DNA from: Lotus japonicus
Taxonomy: Eukaryota > Streptophyta > Magnoliopsida > Fabales > Fabaceae
DNA: 64,000 bases
Assembly: GCF_012489685.1 (NCBI RefSeq)
Contig: NC_080046.1
Coordinates: 41,069,176 to 41,133,175, forward strand
Direction of reading: 5' to 3'
The first letter of the stretch is position 1. Each line of letters starts with the position of its first letter. Shown here piece after piece: positions 10,673 to 22,332 of this stretch. A program made the position numbers and the translations under genes. Under the pieces are notes generated by a model. The model was not told the origin of the DNA, did no database searches, and worked only from the letters and a program-made list of their open reading frames with translations.

Positions 10673-13105
10673 ATATGTCGATTCGGCGACAAAAGACAGT
10701 TAATTATGAAAGGAGTGCGATCACCCTTGATGACTTCTTGAGTCATCTGACTCATCAAATCTCGATGGTCAAAAACTGCTCCGACCCAAACTCAAAACAA
10801 CCCAAGAGTTAGTGTCGGTCAATACAACACAACTCCACCAACAAGAATACACGAGGGTCTAGTGTCGGTCAATACAACACAGCCCAAACAAAACCCAGAG
10901 TCTGTGCCGGTCAATACAGCACGACTCGAACAACACTCCCAAGAGTACTAGAGTACTCGGTGACTTTCAATCATCACCATAGCTCACCTTAGTGGCTTTT
11001 CCCAATTCCAAAACTCTCCAAACCCACAACAAAAGCCGACTTTTCCCCGTCTTTCGTAAATATTTTCCCCTTTAGTTCTCCTATGATTATTCGTTTAGTA
11101 AAAACGTTTCGAATTGAATTAGTCAAGTTATGAGTTTACTTCTCAAAGTCTAAGTCTCCCAGAGTCTCTAGTTTTTGAAATTCTAATCATTCTAAGTTTT
11201 CCAAAAACCCTCCAAAGGAAGTTTCCCGGGGAAAGTCTAAGTATTCAAACGAATCCCAACAAATGGCTAAGCCTCAAACCCCTCGTTTGGACTTGCCTAG
11301 GGTTGTTCATCCAACCCGAAATGTCAAAGATCACCAGATCAATGAATCTCCACTCCGAAGTCGCGTCAAAACGCTCAATCCAACACAACATCAACATCAT
11401 AAGTTATGAAAACATTCATAACAATAAACCATCATCATAATCAATATCATAGCAAAGCATAAGTCGAATTTATCGACGCCTATTATGAAATCATAGCTAA
11501 TATATATGTAAGTTGCCCTAACCTCGAGCTGTTCCAGCTTCGCAAACAAAGTTCTCCTCAAACAATTGCTCTGAGTCTTCCAAAGTTCCCTCAACTGAAC
11601 CTCGGAGAAAAACAAAGCAGAATCCAAACAAAATCGATTAGTTCGATCGCAAAACAATACATAAACGATAGACAAAGCATTAAAGCTTCAGAATAGGACA
11701 ATCAGGTACGAAAAGACAAGTTTTCGAAACCGAAAAACTCCCCCCTAAAGGAAATAGTCCACGGCCTCAAAGGAAAAAGGGCTTCGGCTCTTTTTCTTTG
11801 ATCAAATCAATTCACAAGGTAGTTTTAGGGTAAAACTAAGGCAAAGAAACTGTCAGAACAATTTTCGGACAATCGGGCCGGAATACGACTACGCAGGGGC
11901 ATTTTGGTCCAAAATAAAGGCTCAAAACTTCAAAGTTATCCGTTCTGAAAACAGATTTGACAGCAACGATCCTCATGACATCCGTGACAACAAATCCTAA
12001 AGGCACGAAGTCAGATTATAGCTTTACGACAATAAAGTTTCGAAATGTGAGACAAAAAGAGTTTTGAGTCAATTTTTCAGATCCTGGACAACTGAATCGC
12101 AATCAGAGTTTACTGACAGAGGTTTTAGACTCAGGGGAACATAAGGAACATAACCCAAGCGAGAAATCAGAGAAATCGGACAATTTTAGAAAAAGCTCAA
12201 AACTTAGAGCACAGAAACGACTTCAGAAACGCAACAGAAACAACAATCAGAGGTAGGAATCGTGTTAGTTACCTTGATACCTAGAAGTAGGGACGAACTG
12301 CACGAAGATTGGTCAAGATTTCGCGAAAATTCCTCTTCTCCCTTGCTCTCCAAACTCGCGGCCCTTTGAGGAAAGAAATGAGAGGATTTTGCTTTTTCGC
12401 GCTATTTATAGGCGGGCGAAATCGCGGGAAAATGAAAATTTCGCGATTCCGATTTTTGCAGCACGTTCACCAAGGAATTCTAAGAGAGATTCTGGCGTCA
12501 GAAATCCAGAACTCAAAACAAATATCTATGATATGGGAAAAACGATATCGAAAATCTCAAAAGCGGTGTAAGTTAAATCTGTCCCGAAAAACTAGTTTTT
12601 GCTGTGATCGCCGGACGACAAAACTTCCTTCTGAAGAAAGATTGGAAACGTCGAAACAAATCTGGCAATGCAGACGGAATCTTCGTTAGAAGTCCCGAAT
12701 AGAAAAAGTCTTCATCCATTGCTCGAAAATAGGGTTTCGAAGCAAAGAAATTAGCGTCGGCGGACATCCGAAAAGTGAAACCTATCGTGCGTACAGTCCA
12801 GAGTTCCGAAATGAAACGCTGGTCGATGGAAAAATAAAGAGAATCTTTAAATTTTCCGAGAGTTCGAAATCTCACTCAAAACGTTGCTTTAAGAGCGAAA
12901 TAGCCTATTCTGGACATGCTCGCCATAAGGCAGGTGTGCAGACGACTTGCACTAGCTCCGAAAGAAACAACGCCACATTCCTCGAGCAATTCCTGAACTT
13001 TCTTTTTCATTAATCTTTCTCAAATATCAAACTCCTGTCACACTTACACTGATTCCACGCGTGAGTCGGAAATTAACTTGTTCCGAAAATCCGGGTCTTA
13101 CAATA

Positions 13106-13114
13106 CTCCCCTCC
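13106..13114 (-). other. Element B polypurine tract
   Basis: The plus strand reads CTCCCCTCC just right of the left LTR, which is GGAGGGGAG on the minus strand. This is the polypurine tract expected immediately upstream of the 3' LTR for plus-strand priming, and it confirms the minus-strand sense of B. Confidence 0.8.
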
Positions 13115-13119
13115 AAAAA

Positions 13120-13450
13120 GGAAGTTTCGTCCTCGAAACTCAGAGTTCTGAGAAAATTCCGGAATACAGTTCCTTGATCTGGTCTTCCAATTCCCATGTA
13201 GCATTGCCCGTGTCATTGTTCCTCATAACCTTTACTTAAGCAAGCTGTTTTTCCCTTAACTGTTTCACTCTTCTATCCCCACTGCTAACTGTCGGTGTCT
13301 CAAAAGACAAACCATCATTCAACTTCATGTCGTATGGCTCGATCACTTTGCGTCGGATCTCTGCTTGAAATGATACCGGTTGGCACTCCGTGCAGTCGCA
13401 CAACCTTAGCCACTTACTTCTTTACTTTCGGTCGTCCGAAATTCTTCTTA
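13120..13450 (-). pseudogene. Element B pol remnant: integrase fragment and chromodomain-like tail
   Basis: On the minus strand, around 13370-13440, a frame reads VAKVVRLHGVPTG...SSRDP, which matches the Gypsy integrase core around its second catalytic Asp. A stop lies just before it. Nearer the LTR (13150-13340) another frame contains SFETP, a stop, then VKVMRNNDTGNATWELEDQI, which resembles the integrase tail plus chromodomain of chromoviruses. The two are joined out of frame with intervening sequence missing. From 13450 to about 15700 I find no recognisable RT, RNase H or protease, only CT-rich non-coding sequence. B therefore lost most of pol. Confidence 0.65.
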
Positions 13451-15705
13451 AACTCGGTGCCTCTCTGTCATCTTAAGGTAAATACTCAACTCGTCCTCGT
13501 GATCTTCATCTACAGTCCAAAACTCCACTTGTCCGTTCGATAACTCCTAGACGAAATATTGCGTTGGAATCTAATAGTCCATTAACGTCACATCCAACTT
13601 CGTAACTATCATCACTCGCACAATGAAATCAATCTCCTACTTAGTCACCATTCGAATTAAAAATCGACTTATGTCCTTATTTCTTGTCCTTCACTAATCT
13701 TATCCCCTTCAACATCAAGTTATCAACAACTTATAAGATAATCCTCTTCTTAATATCTAACAATCCATTATTATCGTCTTCTTCCTTAGAACTTCCCTCA
13801 CTCAAACCTATTTACACTTACTGAAATCCCTAACACTTCGCACAAATCGAGACTTATCCTCTAGAAGATTAAATCATAACTATACCTCGAGGGACTTAAC
13901 TAGCCATTTTATCATCCGATCCTTCAACATTCTGAGATTTAACTCTTACCGTAACCGCTAACACCACCAAATCTCTTATGTGTACAGGAATCTCAGCTCT
14001 CTAGGACAACCTTAGCCCTAGGATTCTTATTCAACTTTAGCAAAATTCACTTGTTACCCGTAATGTGCACCATCAAAATCCATAACAAAGTTTCATTCCC
14101 TCTTAGACTCTGAGGAACTTGTCCAAACATAACAACTTCAAGTATTCATCTTAATACTAACACTTTCCTTTTTGTCACTCCATCACCATCTCGTCACTCA
14201 ACTTCTTAATCTCTCAATCAAATTCTGACAAACTTCGAGTCCTACACACCTTAGACAGACATTCATAGATTTAAAACCTAAACCTTCACCAAGTTTGGTC
14301 CTCTAATGACCTTTAATCCTTCAATACTTCTTAAATGGATATCCGTTTCTTAAAAACTATAACTCCTTCACTTACCCAACGACCTGATAAGTGTCGTCAT
14401 GCTTCCACACTCACCCCTTGGTCCTGATATCCATAATCATAACTTATTATGCTAACATCATTCAAATCTTATCACATGTCATTATGTCCGCAACCTCATA
14501 ATCAACATCAATCGATCACCGACCTTAACACTCCACACCACCCAGAATTCCTTTACTTCAGGATCTCTCTTATACTACACCTCAATGGTCTTAACCCGAA
14601 ACTCACCTTCAGGTCTTCAATCTTCTAAGATTCAACTCCTATTGTCACACCTACAACCATAAGATCTCCTACTCGTACGCGATTCTCGACTCTCAAGATC
14701 AATCTTAACCCTAAGATTTCAATCCAACTTAGTAAATCTCACGTAGTAATCTTAGCATATTTCTTTGGAATCCATATCAACAACCTCAAGTATTCAACTT
14801 ATGCTAAAACTTTCTTTCTCCAACTTAATCATTAATTCAACACTTTTCAAGTGAAAATTCATCTCTTAAGACTATAATGTCTCCACATATTAATCAAACG
14901 TTTAGCAAAACTTATTCCTCGAACTCGACTATAACAAACTAGTTCAGAGTTAATTCTTCTCACTCTCGCTACCATCAAGCTATCATCTAAAACCTGATTA
15001 CATTCAACTTATTTAGTCTCTAACAATTCCACTCAGTAATCACATAACCTATGACTTCATAACTTCCGAGAAACTACTTAATACTTTTCCGGCATTAAAC
15101 CTCTTGACTTAGTCTACCTCTACTTGGAGTAATCACACGAACTAACCAATCAATGTCTATACGACACTCATCGACTTCCAAAGATTTAAATCTTAATCTT
15201 TTACAATCAAATGCTTAACACGAACTTTCCTCCCAAATCCGACTAATCCTCAATCAATTCAAATTCATCTTACACATCCTTCTATCAAGGTCCATTACCA
15301 ACTGTGATTCCAAATATCACCCCCTCAATATTAGGTTGATCAGGCCTAATACATCGAAGGTGGAAATTTAGAAAAACCCACTGGAACAGTCAATGAATCC
15401 CTATCCTCCAGTAGTCACAAATATCCTAATACTAAATCCTTTAATGATCCCGCTACGGAACTACACACCCTCAACATGACACGTATACTACCTATAAGGA
15501 ATCTCCCTAAGATTCGTTCTTCAGCTACTAGCTTCCTCATAATCGCATCGGTGGAAGACTACTTTCTAGACTTAGTGTGTTATTCTAAACCTCGTGTAAC
15601 TTCTATAGTTAAAACACGAGCAGCAGTCAAATAAATTCTTAGTAGGTGTAATAACTATAAGGTCAAAGCTTAGCGGTAAAAACAAGTTCAGGCGTGTTGC
15701 ACACG

Positions 15706-16857
15706 CTACGGGGGTAACGAAGAGTATACTATACTAGAATGAGAAAGAATAGTTAGAAGGTTACCATCGTTCTTGCGCTCTCCTCTGGTTAACCCCTCAG
15801 CTTCTTCACCGTCCATGATATAAACCCTTCCTTTAGCAGCAGGGCGCTTTCCCCTTACGGTGTTAACAAATGACTCAACCTTGGGTGTCTTGCAGTTGTT
15901 GGCCAGATGTCCTGGTAGATCACACTTGAAACACCTCGGTTTCCCCTTCGGGCATTTCGTGGAGTAGTGCCCAATCTCCCCGCATTTGAAACATGTTATC
16001 TCACGGCTTCCAGCTTGGCTTCCTGCTCCTCCCGCAGCAGCAATCGTAGGCCTGTACGGTCCTGGGGTAAACCCTTCCCCCGTAGGACGCTGATAAGGCT
16101 TCTTCATCTGTAACTTTCCTTTTCCTTGATAGCTCCGGGGACTCGACCTCATTGGTCCCCCAGTTCCAGCCCGATCCATCCTCCTATTCTTCATCAGCTC
16201 CACCTCGGTGGCCTTCTCAACCAAAGCTTGAAACCTCATAATCCCCAACGGTCTCACTGAGTCCTCAATGTCAGCTCTCAGTCCCCTCACAAAGCGCTTG
16301 CACATATAGGGTTCATCAACCTGATCACGGAAAAATCGGAAGTGCTTGGCCAAAGATTCCAACTTAGCAGCATATTCCGGAATAGTCATGCTCCCTTGAC
16401 GAAGAGTCAGAAACTGCGACTCACGCTCGTCACGAGCACTATCAGGAAAATACTTCTTCAGAAAAGCAGCACGAAAAGAATTCCAGTTCACCTCAACATG
16501 GTTTGCCTCCATCATCCCTCTGGTGCCCCTCCACCAGTACTCAGCATCGCCCAGTAGTAGATAAGTTGCCAGGCCCACCTTAGCCCCTTCACTAGTCTGT
16601 AGAACTTCAAAAATCTTCTCTATCTCTTGGATCCAGAGATCCGCCTCGTCCGGGTCAGTCCCACCTGTGAACTTGGGTGGATCCTGCCTTCTAAAATCAT
16701 TCAATCCCCTATTCTGGTCCAGGGCTGCTTCTCTCTGAAGCCGGTGTAGCTCACGTGCGTCCTCAGCAGCACGCCTCTGTGCATTGTCATTCGTTTGTAC
16801 AGTCATCGCTTGGACCAAAGTGGCTACCATCTCAGCGAGTTGGTTCGCGTTCACCAT
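15706..16857 (-). CDS. gag: Element B Gag
   Basis: 383-aa Ty3/Gypsy Gag, with its ATG about 200 bp inside the PBS. Residues about 60-200 are the retrotransposon gag domain (PPKFTGG, EKIFEVL, YWWRG, FLKKYFPDSARDERESQF, SMTIPEYAAKLESL). Two CCHC knuckles follow: CFKCGEIGHYSTKC and CFKCDLPGHLANNC. The reading frame has no internal stop, unlike the pol remnant in the same element, and ends in a short divergent tail. Gag could be made, but this copy would need protease, RT and integrase in trans. Confidence 0.9.
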   Translation of the reverse strand: MVNANQLAEMVATLVQAMTVQTNDNAQRRAAEDARELHRLQREAALDQNRGLNDFRRQDPPKFTGGTDPDEADLWIQEIEKIFEVLQTSEGAKVGLATYLLLGDAEYWWRGTRGMMEANHVEVNWNSFRAAFLKKYFPDSARDERESQFLTLRQGSMTIPEYAAKLESLAKHFRFFRDQVDEPYMCKRFVRGLRADIEDSVRPLGIMRFQALVEKATEVELMKNRRMDRAGTGGPMRSSPRSYQGKGKLQMKKPYQRPTGEGFTPGPYRPTIAAAGGAGSQAGSREITCFKCGEIGHYSTKCPKGKPRCFKCDLPGHLANNCKTPKVESFVNTVRGKRPAAKGRVYIMDGEEAEGLTRGERKNDGNLLTILSHSSIVYSSLPP

Positions 16858-17054
16858 GTTCTGTATTCGTTTAGCAAACAGTCAGTACCAATCATAAGAT
16901 AGTATTATGCATAGCTATACAATATGATTAGGTAGCAACTTCAATCAATTAAAGCGAAAATCGCTTGGCAGACAATCAAGGTTTTACTCTTTGCAGAGTC
17001 ACACAACTTAGCACAGAAGACCTATTCCCCAAAGACTCCCAAAAGACTCGACAA

Positions 17055-17066
17055 GCTCTGATACCA
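17055..17066 (-). other. Element B primer binding site (initiator Met-tRNA)
   Basis: The plus strand GCTCTGATACCA is TGGTATCAGAGC on the minus strand, three bases inside the right LTR. This places the 5' LTR of B on the right. Confidence 0.92.
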
Positions 17067-17069
17067 CAA

Positions 17070-20000
17070 TGTAACACCCCGATTTCCAGGTGTCACTTTA
17101 GTAACCAAAAATAATCTTTACGCGGAAAACAGGTAATTTTTTTTTTCGTTTTCTTTCCTTTAAATCAAAACGATAAAGAAGTAAAGGCAAAGCCCAACAA
17201 CTAAACTAACCGATAAACAACATATACAAAGGTACAGCCTCTGCTGCACTATCCCGTCACGCGCACACGCAGGGACTCCAAGGTAGCGTGCCCGTAGGCG
17301 AATATATACAAACCAGAACTGTAAGTGAGAAAATTATAATTACAAACCACTAGGAGAAAGTCGGCCTCAAAATGGCCTAAGCAAAGACCCCTATGGTCCG
17401 ACTGACTCACTGTGATCCCTCCGTAAGAGAACCACACAAAAAGCCATGCATCGGAAACCTACCCTGTCCCAAAAGCAAAACGAATCAGAGCTATTACAGT
17501 AACAACCAACTCCAAAAGACTCTAACCACCCATACCCCACACTACTATCATCGACCCTCCCTCGATCAAGCATGAAGTCCGGGTCCTCGTCGAAAGCTTC
17601 AGTAATAGTCGTTCCGCTCCGGGTCTTTCCCGCACAACGAATCATCACGAACCGGCTGACAGACGCCTGGCAGCAGGCCGACCGCCCAAACACAAACATA
17701 CAAACAAAGCCAAGGCGCTAGGGTCAACTTACAGAATACAATAGATATACAATCAACTTGTGATAAAGGGGATATATACATATGTTGTATATATATACAT
17801 ATAAGTTATGTATTGCCTACTCTAAGGTATATACATAGCATGTTCTCGAATCTCCTACACAGTTCAATCATTAATACCTAACGATGTTCATCAACATCAA
17901 ATCATCATAATCTCAACATATGAAGTTAGGTGATAAGGTTAGTCAAACAATGTATCGTCCTCCCAACACACACGTATCCAACTAAACCAATGTTCCCTGT
18001 CGTTGCCCTAGGGTAAACGACGATGAAATCTCACGCTTCCATGAAGTCTCACGCTTCAATGGGGTCTTACGCTTTCACGAAGTCTCACGCTTCAGTGAAA
18101 TCTCACACATTCACGAAGTCTCACGCTTCAGTGAAGTTTCGCGCCTTCACGAAGTCTCACGCTTCAGTGAAGTTGCACGCCTCCGCAAAGTCTCCCGCTT
18201 CAGCAAAGGTTCCTGTCTCCACGAGGTCTCCCGCCTCAGTGAAGTTTCTGCTTTCACGAAGTCTCACGCCTCAGTGAAGCTTACTCACTTTCACGAAGTC
18301 TCACGCTTCAGTGAAGTTCCATGCTTTCACGAAGTCTCACGCCTCAGTGAAGCTCCGAAGGTATATACTGTACCCGAAGGTATATAGATATACTGTACCC
18401 GAAGGCATATACTGTACCCGAAGGTATATACTGTACCCGAAGGTATATAGATATACTGTACCCGAAGGCATATACTGTACCCGAAGGTATATACTGTACC
18501 CGAAGGCATATGTCGATTCGGCGACAAAAGACAGTTAATTATGAAAGGAGTGCGATCACCCTTGATGACTTCTTGAGTCATCTGACTCATCAAATCTCGA
18601 TGGTCAAAAACTGCTCCGACCCAAACTCAAAACAACCCAAGAGTTAGTGTCGGTCAATACAACACAACTCCACCAACAAGAATACACGAGGGTCTAGTGT
18701 CGGTCAATACAACACAGCCCAAACAAAACCCAGAGTCTGTGCCGGTCAATACAGCACGACTCGAACAACACTCCCAAGAGTACTAGAGTACTCGGTGACT
18801 TTCAATCATCACCATAGCTCACCTTAGTGGCTTTCCCCAATTCCAAAACTCTCCAAACCCACAACAAAAGCCGACTTTTCCCCGTCTTTCGTAAATATTT
18901 TCCCCTTTAGTTCTCCTATGATTATTCGTTTAGTAAAAACGTTTCGAATTGAATTAGTCAAGTTATGAGTTTACTTCTCAAAGTCTAAGTCTCCCAGAGT
19001 CTCTAGTTTTTGAAATTCTAATCATTCTAAGTTTTCCAAAAACCCTCCAAAGGAAGTTTCCCGGGGAAAGTCTAAGTATTCAAACGAATCCCAACAAATG
19101 GCTAAGCCTCAAACCCCTCGTTTGGACTTGCCTAGGGTTGTTCATCCAACCCGAAATGTCAAAGATCACCAGATCAATGAATCTCCACTCCGAAGTCGCG
19201 TCAAAACGCTCAATCCAACACAACATCAACATCATAAGTTATGAAAACATTCATAACAATAAACCATCATCATAATCAATATCATAGCAAAGCATAAGTC
19301 GAATTTATCGACGCCTATTATGAAATCATAGCTAATATATATGTAAGTTGCCCTAACCTCGAGCTGTTCCAGCTTCGCAAACAAAGTTCTCCTCAAACAA
19401 TTGCTCTGAGTCTTCCAAAGTTCCCTCAACTGAACCTCGGAGAAAAACAAAGCAGAATCCAAACAAAATCGATTAGTTCGATCGCAAAACAATACATAAA
19501 CGATAGACAAAGCATTAAAGCTTCAGAATAGGACAATCAGGTACGAAAAGACAAGTTTTCGAAACCGAAAAACTCCCCCCTAAAGGAAATAGTCCACGGC
19601 CTCAAAGGAAAAAGGGCTTCGGCTCTTTTTCTTTGATCAAATCAATTCACAAGGTAGTTTTAGGGTAAAACTAAGGCAAAGAAACTGTCAGAACAATTTT
19701 CGGACAATCGGGCCGGAATACGACTACGCAGGGGCATTTTGGTCCAAAATAAAGGCTCAAAACTTCAAAGTTATCCGTTCTGAAAACAGATTTGACAGCA
19801 ACGATCCTCATGACATCCGTGACAACAAATCCTAAAGGCACGAAGTCAGATTATAGCTTTACGACAATAAAGTTTCGAAATGTGAGACAAAAAGAGTTTT
19901 GAGTCAATTTTTCAGATCCTGGACAACTGAATCGCAATCAGAGTTTACTGACAGAGGTTTTAGACTCAGGGGAACATAAGGAACATAACCCAAGCGAGAA

Positions 20001-20937
20001 ATCAGAGAAATCGGACAATTTTAGAAAAAGCTCAAAACTTAGAGCACAGAAACGACTTCAGAAACCCAACAGAAACAACAATCAGAGGTAGGAATCGTGT
20101 TAGTTACCTTGATACCTAGAAGTAGGGACGAACTGCACGAAGATTGGTCAAGATTTCGCGAAAATTCCTCTTCTCCCTTGCTCTCCAAACTCGCGGCCCT
20201 TTGAGGAAAGAAATGAGAGGATTTTGCTTTTTCGCGCTATTTATAGGCGGGCGAAATCGCGGGAAAATGAAAATTTCGCGATTCCGATTTTTGCAGCACG
20301 TTCACCAAGGAATTCTAAGAGATATTCTGGCGTCAGAAATCCAGAACTCAAAACAAATATCTATGATATGGGAAAAACGATATCGAAAATCTCAAAAGCG
20401 GTGTAAGTTAAATCTGTCCCGAAAAACTAGTTTTTGTTGTGATCGCCGGACGACAAAACTTCCTTCTGAAGAAAGATTGGAAACGTCGAAACAAATCTGG
20501 CAATGCAGACGGAATCTTCGTTAGAAGTCCCGAATAGAAAAAGTCTTCATCCATTGCTCGAAAATAGGGTTTCGAAGCAAAGAAATTAGCGTCGGCGGAC
20601 ATCCGAAAAGTGAAACCTATCGTGCGTACAGTCCAGAGTTCCGAAATGAAACGCTGGTCGATGGAAAAATAAAGAGAATCTTTAAATTTTCCGAGAGTTC
20701 GAAATCTCACTCAAAACGTTGCTTTAAGAGCGAAATAGCCTATTCTGGACATGCTCGCCATAAGGCAGGTGTGCAGACGACTTGCACTAGCTCCGAAAGA
20801 AACAACGCCACATTCCTCGAGCAATTCCTGAACTTTCTTTTTCATTAATCTTTCTCAAATATCAAACTCCTGTCACACTTACACTGATTCCACGCGTGAG
20901 TCGGAAATTAACTTGTTCCGAAAATCCGGGTCTTACA
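17070..20937 (-). repeat. Element B 5' LTR (right copy)
   Basis: 3868 bp, the same length as the left copy, with about seven substitutions between them by direct comparison (for example, the equivalents of 9352, 10378, 12236 and 12603). It is flanked on the right by the target duplication CTTAT. Confidence 0.95.
20237..20246 (-). promoter_or_regulatory. TATA box of element B 5' LTR
   Basis: The minus strand reads CTATAAATAG, about 690 bp inside the 5' edge of the LTR. It would start a transcript running left through about 3.1 kb of R/U5, including the repeat arrays, and then gag. The identical box in the left LTR is at 12402-12411. Confidence 0.65.
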
Positions 20938-21888
20938 CTTATAAAGATGATATCTTAATTGTGCAAATTTATGTTGATGATATTATATTTGGTTCTGCTA
21001 ATCAATCTCTATGCAAAGAATTTTCTGAGATGATGCAGGCTGAATTTGAGATGAGTATGATGGGAGAACCAAACACCAGAAGGAACATATATCCAATAGA
21101 GCAAGTACACTAAAGAACTTCTAAAGAAGTTCAATATTCTGGAATCAACAATGGCCAAGACTCCAATGCATCCTACATGCATTCTAGAGAAAGAAGATAA
21201 AAGTGGTAAAGTATGTCAGAAGCTCTATCGTGGCATGATAGGTTCACTTCTATACTTAACTGCATCTAGGCCAGACATACTATTTAGTGTTCATTTATGT
21301 GCTCGTTTCCAATCAGATCCAAGGGAAACCCACTTAACTGCTGTTAAGAGGATCCTAAGGTATCTGAAAGGCACCACTAACCTTGGCTTGATGTATAAGA
21401 AAACATCAGAGTATAAGCTTTCAGGTTATTGTAATGCTGATTATGCTGGAGATAGAACAGAGAGAAAAAGTACTTCTAGAAATTGTCAATTTCTGGGAAG
21501 CAATCTAGTCTCATGGGCAAGCAAGAGGCAATCGACCATTGCACTATCAACTGCAGAGGCAGAATATATCTCAGCAGCAATATGCAGCACTCAGATGCTC
21601 TGGATGAAACATCAGCTGGAGGATTATCAGATCCTTGAGAGCAATATCCCAGTCTATTGTGATAACACTGCTGCAATCTCATTGAGTAAGAATCCTATCT
21701 TGCATTCAAGGGCAAAACACATTGAGGTAAAGTATCACTTTATTAGAGATTATGTACAGAAGGGCGTACTTCTTCTGAAGTTTGTTGATACTGACCATCA
21801 ATGGGCAGATACCTTTACAAAGCCCTTAGCAGAGGATAGATTTAATTTTATTCTGAAAAATCTGAACATGGACTTTTGTCCAGAGTGA
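20938..21888 (+). pseudogene. pol: Element A pol, second part: C-terminal RT and RNase H (disrupted)
   Basis: Continues the RT split by B. YVDDIIFG (the RT catalytic YVDD) is present, but a 29-bp deletion near 21069 removes the block just after MMGE and shifts the frame. Reading resumes at 21151, with RNase H to the TGA at 21886-21888. In RNase H the conserved CDAD reads CNAD (residue 95 from 21151), so a catalytic Asp is probably lost, and KSTSG reads KSTSR. The motifs STAEAEYI, YCDNTAAI and DTFTKPL remain. Element C supplies the undamaged comparison for these sites. Confidence 0.9.
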
Positions 21889-22133
21889 AGATGGATCAGA
21901 ACCTCTGACTATGATACTTCTTGATCAGAAGATGTCTAGTCCAGAAGGTAACTCAATCAGAGTGTGTGTACCCATTGGTACTGACTCTGAAGCTGAGACA
22001 GCAACACGCGTGTCAGTATTTCTGATGCATAGTTCCTTGTGCCCGTGTGACAGTCTGTCATGATTGCGTGTAGATGTGCTTCTCTCCTGTGTGTGATATG
22101 TGTATTTACTGTTACTATCTATCTTTAATTTTC

Positions 22134-22173
22134 AACCGTTGATTTTAAATTGCTTTTTGAATCAACAACGGTT
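22134..22173. promoter_or_regulatory. Conserved inverted repeat upstream of the env-like ORF
   Basis: AACCGTTGATT (22134-22144) pairs with AATCAACAACGGTT (22160-22173), apart from a 3-base bulge. The same structure is at 44788-44826 in C and 59116-59154 in F, although bases in the loop differ. It lies 160-200 bp before the env-like ATG, ahead of a CT-rich leader. It could mark a subgenomic promoter (the arms contain MYB-like AACGGTT sites) or an RNA stem. Confidence 0.5.
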
Positions 22174-22332
22174 ATTTGTCAAAACCCACTATACACACAC
22201 GATCTCCTTCACTTTCGGTTTTTACTCTTTCTCTCTCTTGCTATTTCAAAACCGCTTATCCTCGATTTCTCTCTCGATCTCTCTTCATCTTTCAACCTTC
22301 ATCTTCTACCTAAACCTTCAACCGCTCCAAAA

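Larger units (their letters stand above)
9235..13102 (-). repeat. Element B 3' LTR (left copy)
   Basis: 3868 bp, starting TGTAACACCCCGATTTCC and ending GGGTCTTACA on the plus strand. It contains a palindrome-rich array (about 10187-10517), a GTATATACTGTACCCGAAG array (about 10526-10672), three copies of a roughly 55-bp unit containing GTCGGTCAATAC (about 10805-10925) and, on the minus strand, a TATA box at 12402-12411. Apparent ORFs inside it, such as 10188-10442 and 12309-12689, are repeat-driven or chance frames. Confidence 0.95.
9235..20937 (-). mobile_element. Element B: non-autonomous chromovirus-like Ty3/Gypsy element nested in A
   Basis: Two 3868-bp LTRs (9235-13102 and 17070-20937) with TG/CA ends flank a 3967-bp interior. 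The target duplication CTTAT is at 9230-9234 and 20938-20942. PBS, gag and PPT order show the sense strand is minus, so the 5' LTR is the right-hand copy. Gag is intact. Only fragments of integrase and a chromodomain-like tail remain of pol, and no RT or protease is recognisable. Very long LTRs, a Met-tRNA PBS and the chromodomain-like remnant point to the Tekay/Del chromovirus group. LTRs differ at about seven positions, so this is the youngest datable insertion here. Confidence 0.92.

Noticed and set aside
10188..10703. ORFs in B LTRs reading MKSHASM... and YILYPKVYRYTV..., repeated at 18023-18538
   Set aside because: Products of tandem repeats whose unit length is close to a multiple of three. 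They sit antisense in an LTR and have no coding signature.
12309..12875. ORFs of 126 and 100 codons near the end of the B LTR (also at 20144-20710)
   Set aside because: Present only as LTR sequence, overlapping on opposite strands, with no conserved motif. The diverged LTR D does not keep these frames.
13450..15700. Possible degenerate pol across the whole B interior
   Set aside because: Apart from the fragments near 13150-13440, I could not recognise RT, RNase H or protease motifs on either strand.
22150..22332. Upstream ATG extending the env-like ORF with a hydrophobic N-terminus resembling a signal peptide
   Set aside because: The extension is a CT-rich leader whose length and frame differ in C because of a dinucleotide repeat. 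The ATGGTG start is conserved instead.
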